Assembly: GCA_018105865.1 (NCBI GenBank)
Contig: CM030851.1
Coordinates: 8,826,328-8,890,327, forward strand
Origin: Metaphire vulgaris
Taxonomy: Eukaryota; Annelida; Clitellata; Crassiclitellata; Megascolecidae
DNA length: 64,000 nt
Direction: 5' to 3'
Shown here: positions 46,690 through 57,460 of the stretch, in pieces
Position numbering within the stretch: the first letter of the stretch is position 1
How the letters are laid out: every line of letters begins with the position of its first letter
Translations under genes and position numbers: made by a program
Notes under the pieces: generated by a model
The model's input: only the letters and a program-made list of their open reading frames with translations
What the model was told of the DNA's origin: nothing
Database searches by the model: none

Positions 46690-47330
46690 TGGTCCATTGC
46701 ATTGCAACGTTTGGAACTGAAGCTTCGACGGTGAAGAAAAGAATCACTGTTTTTGAACGCCCCATGCCAAGCTCTGCCCTTATTTCAGAGCTGCAGCCAT
46801 TGTCCTCTGTAACTAATGAACCAGTGTCTATTCTAGGCCTGTTTGGGGGAATTCCCCCTTCCCCTCAAGTTTTAACCCCCCCCCAATGTGTATATGTTGG
46901 CTTGAGGGATGGAAATTTCCCCCAAAAGCGTGGAGAGACAAATCTTGCCCCCCAAACATTTCAACCCCCCCAATGTCAAGGTGGCTAGAATAAACACTGC
47001 TAATGAACCATGCAAGATAACGGAAGGTTTCCACTTGTTCAAGAGGATGTCCATGACACGTGATATTGATTTTGATCCCTTGTCTGCAGCTACCATTATC
47101 TGTGTTTTTTAAAAATGCTGATTTCAAGGCCAATGTTCTCTCGATGCAACATGCGCTTTGTCTATCAGTTCCTGCAGCGAATTTGGCGATCAGAACGATA
47201 TCATCAGCGTATCTAAGATTGTTGATCGCTCGTCCACTGATCTTGATTCCTGTATCTGGGAGTTCCTCTGCTGAACCTCTCATTATGTGCTTTGAATAGC
47301 AGTTGAATGACATGGACTGAAATCACTTCA
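46690..47330 (-). mobile_element. LINE reverse transcriptase fragment split by a MITE
   Basis: Minus strand, right part: HIMRGSAEELPDTGIKISGR then AINNLRYADDIVLIA, with the catalytic YADD box, then GHPLEQVETFRYL. A family G MITE (46822-46999) interrupts here. After it the protein resumes as SLVTEDNGCSSEIRAELGMG. Frame changes and stops show it is dead. The family looks RTE-like. Confidence 0.88.
46822..46999. mobile_element. hAT-like MITE, family G, inside a LINE
   Basis: 178 bp with ends CAGTGTCTATTCTAGGCC and GGCTAGAATAAACACTG. Flanks are CTAATGAAC at 46813-46821 and 47000-47008, nine bases rather than eight. Confidence 0.92.
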
Positions 47331-47387
47331 CTGACTTAAACTATCCGAACGCATCCAGTACAAGATAATAACGATTACTTATTGTTA

Positions 47388-47917
47388 CGTGGACGGAAGA
47401 GAATCGGCTCGCACTGAATCCGGCCAAGACGGAATTTCTGTGGATGAGCACCCCCAGGAGAAGGCATCTGCTAAGTCACGCCCCGTTTGTGGCGGGAGAT
47501 GCCGCCATTGCTCCCTCCGAGAGCTTACGTCTGCTGGGAGTGCTCCTAGATGAGACTCTATCCTTTGATTCGCACGTTAGCAATCTGATACGCTCCTGCC
47601 ACTACCAACTGCAGAGATTGAGGTCAATTCGACGGTACCTGCCAGTGAGCGCGGCTATCCAGCTAGTGCGGGCCCTGGTACTGACACGAATTGATTACTG
47701 TAACGATGTGCTTCTTGGACTTCCGGATACTAGACTGAACCGCCTATACAATCAGTGCTGAACCAGGCTGCACGAGTGATCTTCGGCTGTCGCTGGGTTG
47801 ACCACGTCACTCCTCTTCTTAGAGATCGACTCCACTGGCTCCGTTTTCCACAGCGCATTATCTACAAGCGCTGTTGGCTTACGTTTCGGGCTTTACACGA
47901 TCCACTCTGTCCCGATT
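47388..47917 (+). mobile_element. CR1/L2-like LINE ORF2 C-terminal half, left part
   Basis: The plus strand encodes NRLALNPAKTEFLWM, SESLRLLGVLLDETLSFDSH, SCHYQLQRLRSIRRYLPV and RIDYCNDVLLGLP, then, after a one-base frameshift near 47755, LNQAARVIFGC and VTPLLRDRLHWLRFPQRI. This is the conserved C-terminal region of CR1/L2-clade LINE proteins. At 47917 a fold-back element breaks it, and the protein resumes at 49287. Confidence 0.9.
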
Positions 47918-48207
47918 GCATATTTCCATTTCGTACTGCAAAATTGGTAATTGGTCACGTTGGGCCAATGAGAGATTATTTTGCAACCATCGCAACAACC
48001 AATCACAAGTCGCGATTTATCAGACGCACTTCTTAGACTATTGAGCAAAGACGCAGCCAATCATAATTCGCGTTTCTTAGCTCATTGCCATGAAAACCGC
48101 AGCTAAAAATAGTACACTGTACTCAGTGTAAAGACCTACATCAGCTTATTTGCTTGTATCAGTTGCGAAATTTGCGCCAAAAGTAATGCCCTTGATTATG
48201 GTCATGA

Positions 48208-48211
48208 CTTA

Positions 48212-48265
<54 letters not shown>

Positions 48266-48300
48266 CACTTCTATAGCACCAGTTCTAATACCCAAGGTAT
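48208..48300 (-). mobile_element. (AAT)n with TATAGC-type SINE tail
   Basis: About 57 bp of AAT followed by gcacttctatagcaccagttctaatacccaagg. The 57360-57450 segment (ttgtatagcgccggttctaatactcg...atccgcaaaagacc) is the same unit and also follows an ATAATG stretch. Confidence 0.6.
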
Positions 48301-48358
48301 AAATCGATGGTATTTCAAAATCAATCCGCAAAAGATCCAGGTCATTCCAGAGATCAGT

Positions 48359-48670
48359 CAGTGTTTATTCTAGGCCTTCTCTGGGGGAATTTCACCAAAA
48401 ATTTAAAAATTCACCCAGAATTTTTTATATGTTGGCTGAGATGGAAATTTCCCCCCAAAAGTGTGACGAGGAAGGCTTTTTATTTTTTGGAGAGGGAAAA
48501 ATATAAGGATGACAATATTTTTGCTTGTCAGGCCATTTGAGAATGGTAAAAGTATTAGGAAGGATGGAAGGCTGACCCTTTTTTGCATGTCAAGGTTTTT
48601 GGAGACTCAGACCTTGTCCCCCCAAACATTTCAAAATCCCCCAATGTCAAGGTGTCTAGAATAAACACTG
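48359..48670. mobile_element. hAT-like MITE, family G, longer form
   Basis: 312 bp with ends CAGTGTTTATTCTAGGCC and TGTCTAGAATAAACACTG, nested in the fold-back element. It has an extra central segment with tttttgcttgtcagg. No target duplication is visible. Confidence 0.85.
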
Positions 48671-48688
48671 CTTCATAGTGAGATTTCT

Positions 48689-48771
48689 GACATTTGATTT
48701 GACATTTGATTTGACATTTGATTTGACATTTGATTTGACATTTGATCTGACATTTGATCTGACATTTCTGA
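48689..48771. repeat. 12-bp minisatellite (GACATTTGATTT)n
   Basis: About seven units, the last ones with GATCTGAC and TTCTGAC variants. Confidence 0.95.
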
Positions 48772-49286
48772 CTCAATCTGTCTGTATTGAGAAATAATGT
48801 TGACCTCTAAACTGTAGGTTTACCAAATAAGGTTATGGCTAGCCTATACTAAACCAAAGTTAAGTAAAGAACGGTCAAAATATATTGGACGAAGCAATTT
48901 AAAATAACTTAAATAACCCAAAATAAACAAGATTAGTCGTACAATAATCGTCTTTGTCTTAACCTGCTAAATCTCGGATACTGACGTTAAACTGCGTTTC
49001 AAAATCAGAATCGGAATTAAAATCAAGCTTTAAACCGCATTATCTGTAGGGCTGCAGCGCAGAAATTGCTGCTGGAATTGTTTATCATCCATTTTTAGTG
49101 AATCTTAACACAAACTTGATCCACCGTCTTTGCTCAATAATCTAAACACGGTAGGCCTAATGTTTGTAAACAAAGCGTCTGATTAAATATAGCGACTTGT
49201 GATTGGTTGTTGTTGTAGTTGTAAATGACTTCTTATTGGCCCAACTTCACCAATGACCAATTTTGCAGTACGAAATGGAAATATTC

Positions 49287-49450
49287 GTCCCGATTATCTA
49301 ACTGTGCTTGTACAAAGATCGATTGTGATCGAGAGGGATCGGTTCTTTCTCAGGTCCAGTCGGAGAGTGCAGTTGTTGGTCCCTCCCCCGTCCAAGACCC
49401 CTAAGTTTGGGGAAAGATCATTCGCGCGGGGAATCCCTTTCCTCTTTTTT
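49287..49450 (+). mobile_element. CR1/L2-like LINE ORF2 C-terminus, right part
   Basis: Resumes the LINE interrupted at 47917: FFLRSSRRVQLLVPPPSKTP then KFGERSFARGIP, the standard end of CR1/L2-like ORF2 (LRSSxxxLLxVPxxKTxxxGxRxFSxAxP). The frame ends at a stop at 49451-49453. Confidence 0.85.
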
Positions 49451-49786
49451 TAAATCAACTCTTCCAGACAATGTGACTGGAGCAGTCTCAGCTGGACTTT
49501 TCATTAGAAACTAGAAAGATGCTCATTTTATTTCGCGCTCGCTCGCAGCTCGCAGTGCAGGATAATACTAAAACCCAATCATTGAATTCATGCTGCTGAA
49601 CAACGTTTCAAAATGAGGTACATACGCCACGTAAAATAAGACTTGACGCTGCAACGTACGCTTTTGTCAAACGCTTCGCGTGGCCGTTCGCTAATCGCGT
49701 CGCCGTTCTGTCATTCGCGAGTTGTGGCCTAATTTGTATGACGCTGCAACGTACGTTTTTAATTTGCGTCAAACGCTTCTGTTGGC

Positions 49787-49868
49787 CGTTCGCTTCGCGT
49801 CGCCGTTCGCTTCGCGTCGCCGTTCGCTTCGCGTCGCCGTTCGCTTCGCGTCGCCGTTCGCTTTCGTC
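49787..49868. repeat. 17-bp minisatellite, CGTTCGCTTCGCGTCGC
   Basis: Four exact units and a partial fifth; CpG-rich. Diverged units extend left to about 49680. Confidence 0.95.
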
Positions 49869-50603
49869 GCATTTTCGCTTCGCGAAGCCTAAGATTCCAG
49901 AACGACCAATCAGAACGCTCACCCAGCTAACCAATCAGAACGCTTAAGGTAACGAATGAGAACGTCACACAGCCAACCAATCAGAACGCTCACACAGCCA
50001 ACCAATCAGAACGCTTGAAGGTAACAGACATACAGAGCAAGGATCTTAATATTATACAAAAATGCTCGTTTCGCTCGCACATTAATGATCTCTTCGCTCG
50101 CAGTGCAGGCTCGCTTCGTTCGAGGCAACGAATATTCCAACAAACAAATTAAACATAAACTGCTTACACAAATCGGGCCTAAATGTGCTCATATAAAATT
50201 AGCCTTAAGCGGGAGCGTAACCGCGTCTTTCTAACGTTTATAACCGCTGAGATATAGTTGCTATACGAAGCTCCTATTCACCATTCGGCACTGCACAAAA
50301 ATGTCTCTAACTTAACTACCGTAATAATCGATGAATAATTAATGTGCTCTATAAAATTAGCTTTAAGCGAAGCGTAACTGCGTCTTTCTAACGTTTATAA
50401 CCGCTGAGATATAGGTGCTATTTTGAAGCTCCTATTCACCATTCGGCGCTGCACAAACATGCATTTAATTTAACTAATAATCGATGAATAATTAATTCCA
50501 TGCAAGAAACCCGGGGATAAAATTTGAGGAATCGATAGAAACGTAAGGAATTATAAAAGGGACCTTTAAAGTTAAAGTACTAAACGGAACATTTGAAACT
50601 CAT

Positions 50604-50818
50604 AATGCTAATCTATAGGGCATGACGTTGCACATTTGCGTCAGATTGCGGTAGATTTCGAAGTAGCTATGCAAAAATCTAAAAATGCTAATCTATAGGG
50701 CATGACGTTGCACATTTGCGTCAGATTGCGGTAGATTTCCTAGCTATGCAAAAATGTCATAATGCTAATCTATAGGGCATGACGTTGCACATTTGCGTCA
50801 AATTGCGGTAGATTTCGG
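50604..50818. repeat. ~80-bp tandem repeat, three units
   Basis: Units at 50604-50683, 50684-50760 and 50761-50818 share aatgctaatctatagggcat and gacgttgcacatttgcgtca plus ttgcggtagatttc. The repeat breaks into the G-rich tract in the third unit. Confidence 0.93.
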
Positions 50819-51180
50819 GAGGGAGGGGGTATATTCCGAGGCACACAGCCAAGCTCAACCAAAGGGATGGTTGGTTGGGAGATGGATGGGGAGAGGGGGG
50901 AAGAGGGATGGGGAGAAGGGGTGGAGGGAAGGGGTGGAGGGAAGGGGTTTGGGAGAGGGTTGGGAGGGAAGGGGGTTGGGAAGAGGGGTGGAGGGAGGGG
51001 TTGGGAGAGGGTTTGGGGGGTTGGAAGGAAGGGGAGAGGGTTTGGGGGGGTGGGGGTTGGGAGGGGAGGAAGGGGTTGGGAGAGGGAGGGGTGGAAAGAG
51101 GGTGGGGAGGGGAAGGGGGGGAGGGAGGGGTTTGTTTGAGAGAGGATGGGCTCTGACGGGAGAGGGAAAGGGAACGGGGT
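50817..51180 (+). repeat. G-rich purine tract, about 360 bp
   Basis: GGGAGGGG, GGGTTGGG and GGGTGGAGG units dominate the plus strand, almost without C. Many G-runs of three or more lie within a few bases, so G-quadruplex or triplex formation is likely. All long frames here (Gly/Glu or Pro/Ser) are repeat translations. Confidence 0.95.
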
Positions 51181-51507
51181 TTGAGCTGCATTTAAGACGC
51201 TTGACCAACGCTCCGTTGATTAGAAAATAATAGACAATGGTTGTCAATGCAATATCAACAGCCTCGTGCACAGCCCAGGACAGAGGTTACGCAATTCGAT
51301 TGTTACACAGTTTTGATTAAACAATAGACAATGGTTGTCAATGGCAACAGCCTCGTGCACAGCCCAGGACAGAGGTTACGCATTCGACTTCGCAACGTCG
51401 ATTGGTGACCAATCAGAACGCTTGAAGGCAACAGACAAACTGGACAAACAGAGCAAGAATCTTAATATTATAAATTTGAAGACACGTTTATTTAATATTG
51501 GATACGA

Positions 51508-51590
51508 ACTGTGTTAAGCGCTCTTGATGTAGGCCTTAACCTTGTCTACTGCGCTATATAAATTGTCAGTAAATAAATAAATACAGTTCA
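51508..51590 (+). mobile_element. SINE-like 3' end with (AAAT)n tail
   Basis: gttaagcgctcttgatgtagg...tactgcgctatataaattgtcag then taaataaataaat; sense relative of 28085. Confidence 0.65.
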
Positions 51591-51996
51591 CTTCATTCAT
51601 CAAAACCAGTCTATACCTGCGAAAACTCTTAACACCTCAACCTCCTCGCCCTCCTCGACCTACACGATCGTCATCTCATCTCACACTTTCACGCCCGTTA
51701 AATCAGTCATCTCTAGAAATCTGCAACCGCGCTTTCTCATACGCCACACCAGAACTTTTTTACTCAATTCCAGCTTTCCTCCGCGGCCTGCAAGTAACAG
51801 CTTGTGAATCATTTCCTTTAATTCCTTCACTATCTCCTCAACCTTTAGGTCTAGACTTAAAACCTTCCTATTCCCAAAGTCATTCCCTCCATAGCTATAA
51901 CAGCCCGACCCGCCACCTCATGGATACACTTATCTTTTTGCCCGGTCGGCAATCCACCTTGCCTATGGTTATTTCAAGAAAGATTAAGCACATACG

Positions 51997-52282
51997 CAGT
52001 GGCGTAGCCAGGATTTTCGGAAGGGGGTTTTGGTCTTTGGGTTTGACCGTGACCAACTTTGGAAAATCTTGACAAGCAAAAATAACGTTATCACCTTTAG
52101 TTTTTTTCCTGACAAGCAAGAAAACGGTCCTCGCCTCTTAAACCGTTACAATCTTTAGCCAAGGGGGGTTGACCCCAAAGTCGCGTCAACAAATTAAAAA
52201 TGCATACAAACTCATTGAGCATATCTTGTTTTCGGCAGCCAAGGGGGGTTTTAACTTCCAACCCCTCTTGGCTACGCCACTA
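51997..52282 (+). mobile_element. hAT-like MITE, family B-like
   Basis: 286 bp from CAGTGGCGTAGCCAGGATTT to CTTGGCTACGCCACTA. It has two GACAAGCAA motifs (52070, 52111) and a duplicated agccaaggggggttt (52157, 52237). No target duplication is seen. Confidence 0.8.
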
Positions 52283-52525
52283 CTAATGTGTGCTGTTATG
52301 GCGTTGTTTATCGCGAATTGTAGACCTATTTGTTTTTTGTGTGGAATCAAAGATAACAGCTGTATCGGACAAACGGAAGTTGGAAAAGAGCAACAGCACA
52401 CGAGAAATCCTACTAAGGCACTTGGAATCCAGACATTTTTATATAATATATTTTAGCACGGCTTTTTGTGCCGGAACGAGGGGGAACGGCGTTCCGGAAA
52501 ATCTAAAGACCGATATTTTTGCAAC

Positions 52526-52592
52526 ATTAAATTCATAAATAGGAAATTTAGAACTGATATATAGTTCTAAATTTTCTATGTATGAATTTAAT
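52526..52592. repeat. 30-bp hairpin
   Basis: Arms 52526-52555 and 52563-52592 are reverse complements at 28 of 30 positions around a 7-nt loop (gatatat). Core ATTTAGAACT / AGTTCTAAAT. It could be a tiny MITE or a cruciform-forming site. Confidence 0.85.
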
Positions 52593-52827
52593 ACTGTATT
52601 GATTATATATAATCATTATAATAACTGTTCGGACGCTACGTCATGTTGACAATTGACTTCTTGTGGGTCTTCGGTAAGATCTCTGATAAGTCGTCTTCCG
52701 TTGCGGAGGACGGAAGGGAGGAAAAGGCAGAGAAGAGAAAGACCATCCTGCAAAGAAAGATTGATTGCAGTTTCGCCTGGTAAGGTCAAATGAGTGTAAG
52801 TAAAGTGAGTTTAGATAGGAGTGTACG

Positions 52828-53399
52828 TTAGGTAGTCCGTTGCATTCCGGAAAATATTCTATTGCGTTCTGGAAAATATTTTTTCGCAAAGAGTCCTGTA
52901 TTTTAGATTTGAGCTTTAAGGGCAGCAAGTGATCGCCAAGCACAACTCTTCGGTGCAAGATGGCAGAGTGGGTAACACGCTGGAGCGGTAGGTTGACGGA
53001 GCTGGTTCAAGCCCCCTTTAGCACCCCTAGTGGCTTTCACACAGGCAGTAATGCCTCCGAAGCCACTTTAAACCATGCTAATCTTAAGTAGTTTAAACTT
53101 CGCGCACCAACCGCGGATGACTCTCAGTATGAACGCTTAGTAGTCGAATCAAACCCCGCTCTGTGTCCCGTTTAGCCAGGCGTCGATAAAAAAAATCAAC
53201 TGAATTATTGTATTATTTAGCTAATAATAAATTCTCTTTTTCATTCAGACGACTGGCGTCATATAAGAATATTGTTTCCTGGAAATGCTCACGTGATCCT
53301 GAATAGCTCTTCACTCGCTTCGCTGCCTTTAAAGCTCAAATCTAAAATACAGGACTTTTTGCGGAAAAAATATTTTCCGGAACGCAATAGACTACCTAA
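52828..53399. mobile_element. Fold-back element carrying a SINE
   Basis: Inverted arms of about 105 bp: left 52828-52935 (TTAGGTAGTCCGTTGCATTC...) and right about 53300-53399 (...GCAATAGACTACCTAA). Shared words: ggaaaatatt, gtcctgtattttagattt and gagctttaa. SINE1 copy 52955-53095 sits between. No duplication of the target was found. Confidence 0.82.
52955..53095 (+). mobile_element. SINE1 copy inside fold-back element
   Basis: gcaagatggcagagtgggtaacacgctgg with A box (52959-52969), B box GGTTCAAGCCC, ACCCCTAGTGGCTTTCACAC and gaagccactttaaaccatgct. Confidence 0.88.
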
Positions 53400-54287
53400 A
53401 AAAGACACCTCTTCAATCAAAACACTGCAAAGTCGTTGATAAATTCACAGATCACCTCTACACTTTGTAGGCCTATATGTCTGTTTCTGTTATATATGAG
53501 TGAACTCTAGGGCAGCTGTTGTTCGTTGTTCGGCATACCGAGTACAGTTTTCGAATTTCTACTGCGCATGTGCATGCACGAGAGCGATTGGCCTCCGTTT
53601 ATCTCCGTATTATTCCGACGTGCGTGCGTGCGTGCATGCGTGCATGCATAAAACGCCGGCAATATGAATCGCCTGGCATCCTGGACCGTGCAGCAAGTTT
53701 TACACCACAGGTCGCGTGCTGGTTCCTTTGAAATGATCGTTGCGTGATTGATGGCAACGAACAGCCTCACAGACATGCCTTCAGTCAGGAAGAGAGTGCC
53801 GGAAAAAACCAAAGGTAAGCAGCCGCCAGGTGTTGAAAGATAAATTGAGAATGGAAAATGCCGATTTTGTATTGCCATAACAACAGGCCATGTTTTGCAC
53901 TTTGTCCGACAATTTGTTCCACTTGTGGACCGTAGTTTTTAAGTATGTATGTAAAATCTTGTAAAATTATACGACGCTTTGGAAAGTACTACAGCAGTAT
54001 CTGCTAATTCGTATGTGACATTGAATTTCAGTTCTTCGTGATCCTTGCACTGTAATCACTATGTAGGCTATAAGTCAAACCTGGCACAGAAATGCCCAAT
54101 CTAATCTGGCCGAGATTTTCAACCGAAAAAACCAATTGAACATGGAAGATCAACCGTTGCACGACCGACGGGTCTTCCGCCATTGCCCCGAACACAGAGT
54201 GAACGCTTCGCCTTCGCCAAATTCAACGATCGTTCGATTTCAAGGTTGACAAATTACTTTAGGGAAGATCTGACGACGATCTTCAGA
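53400..54287. other. GPCR intron, little recognised
   Basis: A short gtgcgtgcgtgcatgcgtgcatgcat repeat lies at 53621-53648. 53945-54010 is a SINE-like tail copy (ttatacgacgctttgg...cagcagtatctgctaattc). Otherwise unique sequence. Confidence 0.55.
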
Positions 54288-54425
54288 GATGCATCCATGC
54301 GAGTTATCCGAAGGGGACCTGTATAAAATCGACCTTCATGTTCGATTGTCAATATCTGACTAATGGTATGTTACCAATCGCTATACCATCAGCGTCCGCT
54401 TTTTCATCGGCCATTTTCTGCGCCT
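54288..54425 (+). repeat. Direct repeat, copy 1
   Basis: About 138 bp beginning gatgcatccatgcgagttat and ending tcatcggccattttctgcg. Copy 2 is at 55261-55399, about 85-90% identical by eye, same orientation. Confidence 0.88.
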
Positions 54426-54710
54426 GGCGCAACGTCAGAAGTGCTCTCTCTTACGCCGTCGACGGGAAATCTCATTACGAGAAATCGGAAATGAAATCGA
54501 TAGAGGGCAGGCGACTTGTTCGATCAATTAATTATTTATTCCAAACGATTGGCGCAGCAACGGGGAGCACGGAGGCCCAACCCCCATTTCTCAAACTATT
54601 TCCCGCACTTATAATTCCATGCACTTATATGATTTTTCCGTACTTATTAAGTTATGATTCTTCACTTAACGAACGACTTTATGCGCGTTAACAGCCATGC
54701 AATAGGGGCC

Positions 54711-54955
<245 letters not shown>

Positions 54956-55074
54956 ATTCTGGGCGGGACTTGTTGTGTTGTCATCTGCACGAAACCGTTG
55001 AGTAATTTTGTGAATTTTCGAAGAACTTCAGAACTTCTTGGCGAGCATTTTCTTTTTTCGGCTCGTCGGAGAGA

Positions 55075-55137
55075 CGTTTTTTAAACTATAAAATGTCGAT
55101 GTGACCCTATTACGGAACCCTGGCTACGCCACTCCTC
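55075..55137 (+). mobile_element. Family B MITE, right end only
   Basis: atgtcgatgtgaccctattacggaaccctggctacgccactcc matches the right end of other family B copies. Confidence 0.65.
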
Positions 55138-55260
55138 CAAACTGTGGCAATGCCCCTCGAAGGAATTTCGCGTCACTCTTATAATCTAAGCTAATTTTTG
55201 AACAAAATTAAAAACTCGTCTTTTTCACCTGGCTTAGGCCATCAACTGGTTGTCCGACCT

Positions 55261-55399
55261 GATGCATCCATGCGAGTTATTCGAAGAGAGCGTGCATAAA
55301 GTCGACCTTCATGTTCGATTGCCAATGTTTGACTGATGGCATTTTGCCAATCGCTGTATACCATCAGCGTCCGCTTTTTCATCGGCCATTTGCTGCGCC
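55261..55399 (+). repeat. Direct repeat, copy 2
   Basis: See 54288-54425. Shared stretches include cgaccttcatgttcgattg and ataccatcagcgtccgcttt. The rest to 56160 is unique, with an AAGT run at 55640-55658. Confidence 0.88.
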
Positions 55400-56160
55400 C
55401 GACTAATTATTGCATCAAGGTTTTCATTAATTAAATGAGCAATTAACGGCAGCCGAAGACTTGTATGGATTGTACTGGAATTCAGATTTCATGAAATGAA
55501 CGCTTTGATTCTTTCAGTTTCAAAGAAACTAAAATTCTTTAACGAAACATAAAAAAGAATGGCGTCTAATGAAAAAAATTAGAAGAAATGTGAATTTTAG
55601 ACGATTGGTCTGAGCGCAACTGGGAATCGCAGAGAAAGCAAGTAAGTAAGTAAGTAGGTCTATATATTGAAAATACTGAGAAATGTTGATGTCTTAGCCA
55701 ACCGTCTGTCTCAACCATCCCCACTCTCCCCTATTGTCTGATTAAATTCAGTTTCATCTGCGACTTCTTCCATTCTATTTCGGTTGACTTCGTTTTCGTC
55801 TCGAATCGAGTAACGGAGTTAGAATCTGATTTTTAAAAAAGCTGATGACCATAAATGCGATTTCTTCTTCTTCGTCCTCTATTCCTTCGTTACACGAACA
55901 ATAATACTCTCGGCAACTGGTCTCGCTCGTAAACATGCGCGTTTGTTCCGCGTCCGTGCGACAACGAGGAGGAAATAGCAGAAATTGAATACGGAAATAG
56001 TCGAGGATAGAGATACAGAGATACCCAATCATCGCTGTCTGACGAGCCCGAATAACGTTGTGAATCTCATTGCCGTATGATGGTTAACCGATGCTTTTAA
56101 AATCACTTTACATGGCGGCGCTCGTTCATCGCTCCGTCATTGTCACTCCTAGGGACACTC

Positions 56161-56162
<2 letters not shown>

Positions 56163-56210
<48 letters not shown>
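56163..56210. repeat. (CT)n microsatellite
   Basis: 48 bp of CT. Right of it, 56280-56360 contains actgccctcaagacgcatttatttcgcat...gttatagcgttaaataaatta, a likely LINE or SINE 3' end. 56440-56600 is a family F-like fragment. Confidence 0.9.
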
Positions 56211-56214
<4 letters not shown>

Positions 56215-57044
56215 AAAAATCTGAATAGTGCGACGAGCGAAACAAGTTCACCGAGACAGTGACATCGATTGCATCCTTCGAGGCGTTTGCGACTGCCCTC
56301 AAGACGCATTTATTTCGCATATCTTGATTTTAGCTCTAGCTACAGTATGTTATAGCGTTAAATAAATTATCTAAAGAATAGAATAGTACAAAAAGGTTAT
56401 CAGATTATCGACACATTTTGTGCGTATTTTGTGCATTTTCAACGTGAAAAAGTATGACAAAAAAAAAGAAACAAAAGGTCATCACCGCTTTTTTTAGGAG
56501 CAGACGTCTGCTCAATTTAATTATCAAGTGGTCCGCGAGAAATGTTTGAACTTCAAAAGTGGACCGCGAGGCAAAGAGTGTTGAGAACCACTGGGCGTAG
56601 AGGCTTCGCAGATGAGGCTTCGAGACAGCAACTGCGCATTGGAATAAGATCAGGGTTTGTTTGTTTTTAAGAAAAGAATTGATTCATCACGACAAATGTT
56701 TCTGGTTTTCTGGCAACGCTGAAAAAATCCCAGAAACTGTGGGGGCGTGGCGAATAAAAAAACGTAGACGAGTGTGTTTGCATACGATCCCAAAAAATAT
56801 CCCGACGATTACTAATTGTCTTGCCGCCTGTTGTATCGTAGAATATATTATTATTGCTATACTTTCAACAGGTTTTCGACACTCGGCATTCATCTTTGTA
56901 TAAAACGCAGAAATGGTTTCCATCACAGAACGTGTTTCATCACCGAACACAGTGCTTCAGTAAACAGCCTTTGCCACAACACATGCACTAAGCTACGATT
57001 GTCTGAAATGAAAATATAATAATAATAGCAATAATTATAGTAAA

Positions 57045-57065
57045 AACAACAACAACAACAACAAC

Positions 57066-57131
<66 letters not shown>

Positions 57132-57186
57132 GATAATGACAATAAGGATTTAATGATAATGACACTTCACGGATTTAACATTAAAC

Positions 57187-57255
<69 letters not shown>
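57045..57255. repeat. (AAC)n and two (AAT)n tracts
   Basis: AAC then AAT (57045-57131), and a second AAT tract (57196-57255) followed by tggtttagtaggattgctcc...gttgaaaaccactg, a diverged antisense SINE1 tail. Confidence 0.9.
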
Positions 57256-57256
<1 letters not shown>

Positions 57257-57359
57257 TGGATTCCTTGTGGTTTAGTAGGATTGCTCCTATGTTGAAAACC
57301 ACTGTCGCTCATTATTCATCCCTCATTGTGTTAAATAAAAAAATATAACAATAACAAAT

Positions 57360-57460
57360 AATGATAATGCAATTTGTATAGCGCCGGTTCTAATACTCGA
57401 CTGTATCGATCGAGATGGTACAGTGGATCCATCCGCAAAAGACCAGGTCAACTTCAAGTG
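57360..57460 (-). repeat. TATAGCGCC repeat unit
   Basis: atgataatgcaatttgtatagcgccggttctaatactcg, then atccgcaaaagaccagg; same unit as 48263-48345. 57460-57850 has no recognised feature. Confidence 0.55.

Larger units (their letters stand above)
47918..49286. mobile_element. 1369-bp fold-back (long-TIR) element inside a LINE
   Basis: Long inverted arms: left arm 47918-48050 (GCATATTTCCATTTCGTACT...) and right arm about 49128-49286, whose complement begins GAATATTTCCATTTCGTACT. The arms share caaaattggt, gttgggccaat, aaccaatcacaagtcgc and attgagcaaagacg, with an extra ~28 bp in the right arm. The target GTCCCGATT is duplicated (47909-47917 and 49287-49295), nine bases, as in Mutator-like elements. 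It contains an AAT tract (48208-48264) with a tatagcacc tail, a family G MITE and a 12-bp minisatellite. No transposase is encoded. Confidence 0.9.
49490..51510. repeat. Composite block of stacked tandem duplications
   Basis: About 2 kb made of repeated modules: accaatcagaacgct words (49910-50010 and 51408), a 17-bp minisatellite (49787-49868), a ~120-bp unit twice (50184-50304 and 50341-50462, ttagccttaagc...cattcggcactgcacaaa), an ~80-bp unit three times (50604-50818), a G-rich tract, and a ~70-bp unit twice (51228-51301 and 51322-51391, caatggttgtcaatg...acagaggttacgca). gaaggtaacagacat...aatcttaatattata occurs near both ends (50017 and 51423), so the whole block may be one element with repeated ends. 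Confidence 0.75.

Noticed and set aside
50604..50818. CRISPR-like array of repeated units
   Set aside because: The ~80-bp units repeat as wholes without distinct spacers, and this is animal DNA.
50757..51271. Overlapping Gly/Glu and Pro/Ser frames of 90-145 codons
   Set aside because: Products of the G-rich tract; all frames are open because the tract lacks stop-forming composition.
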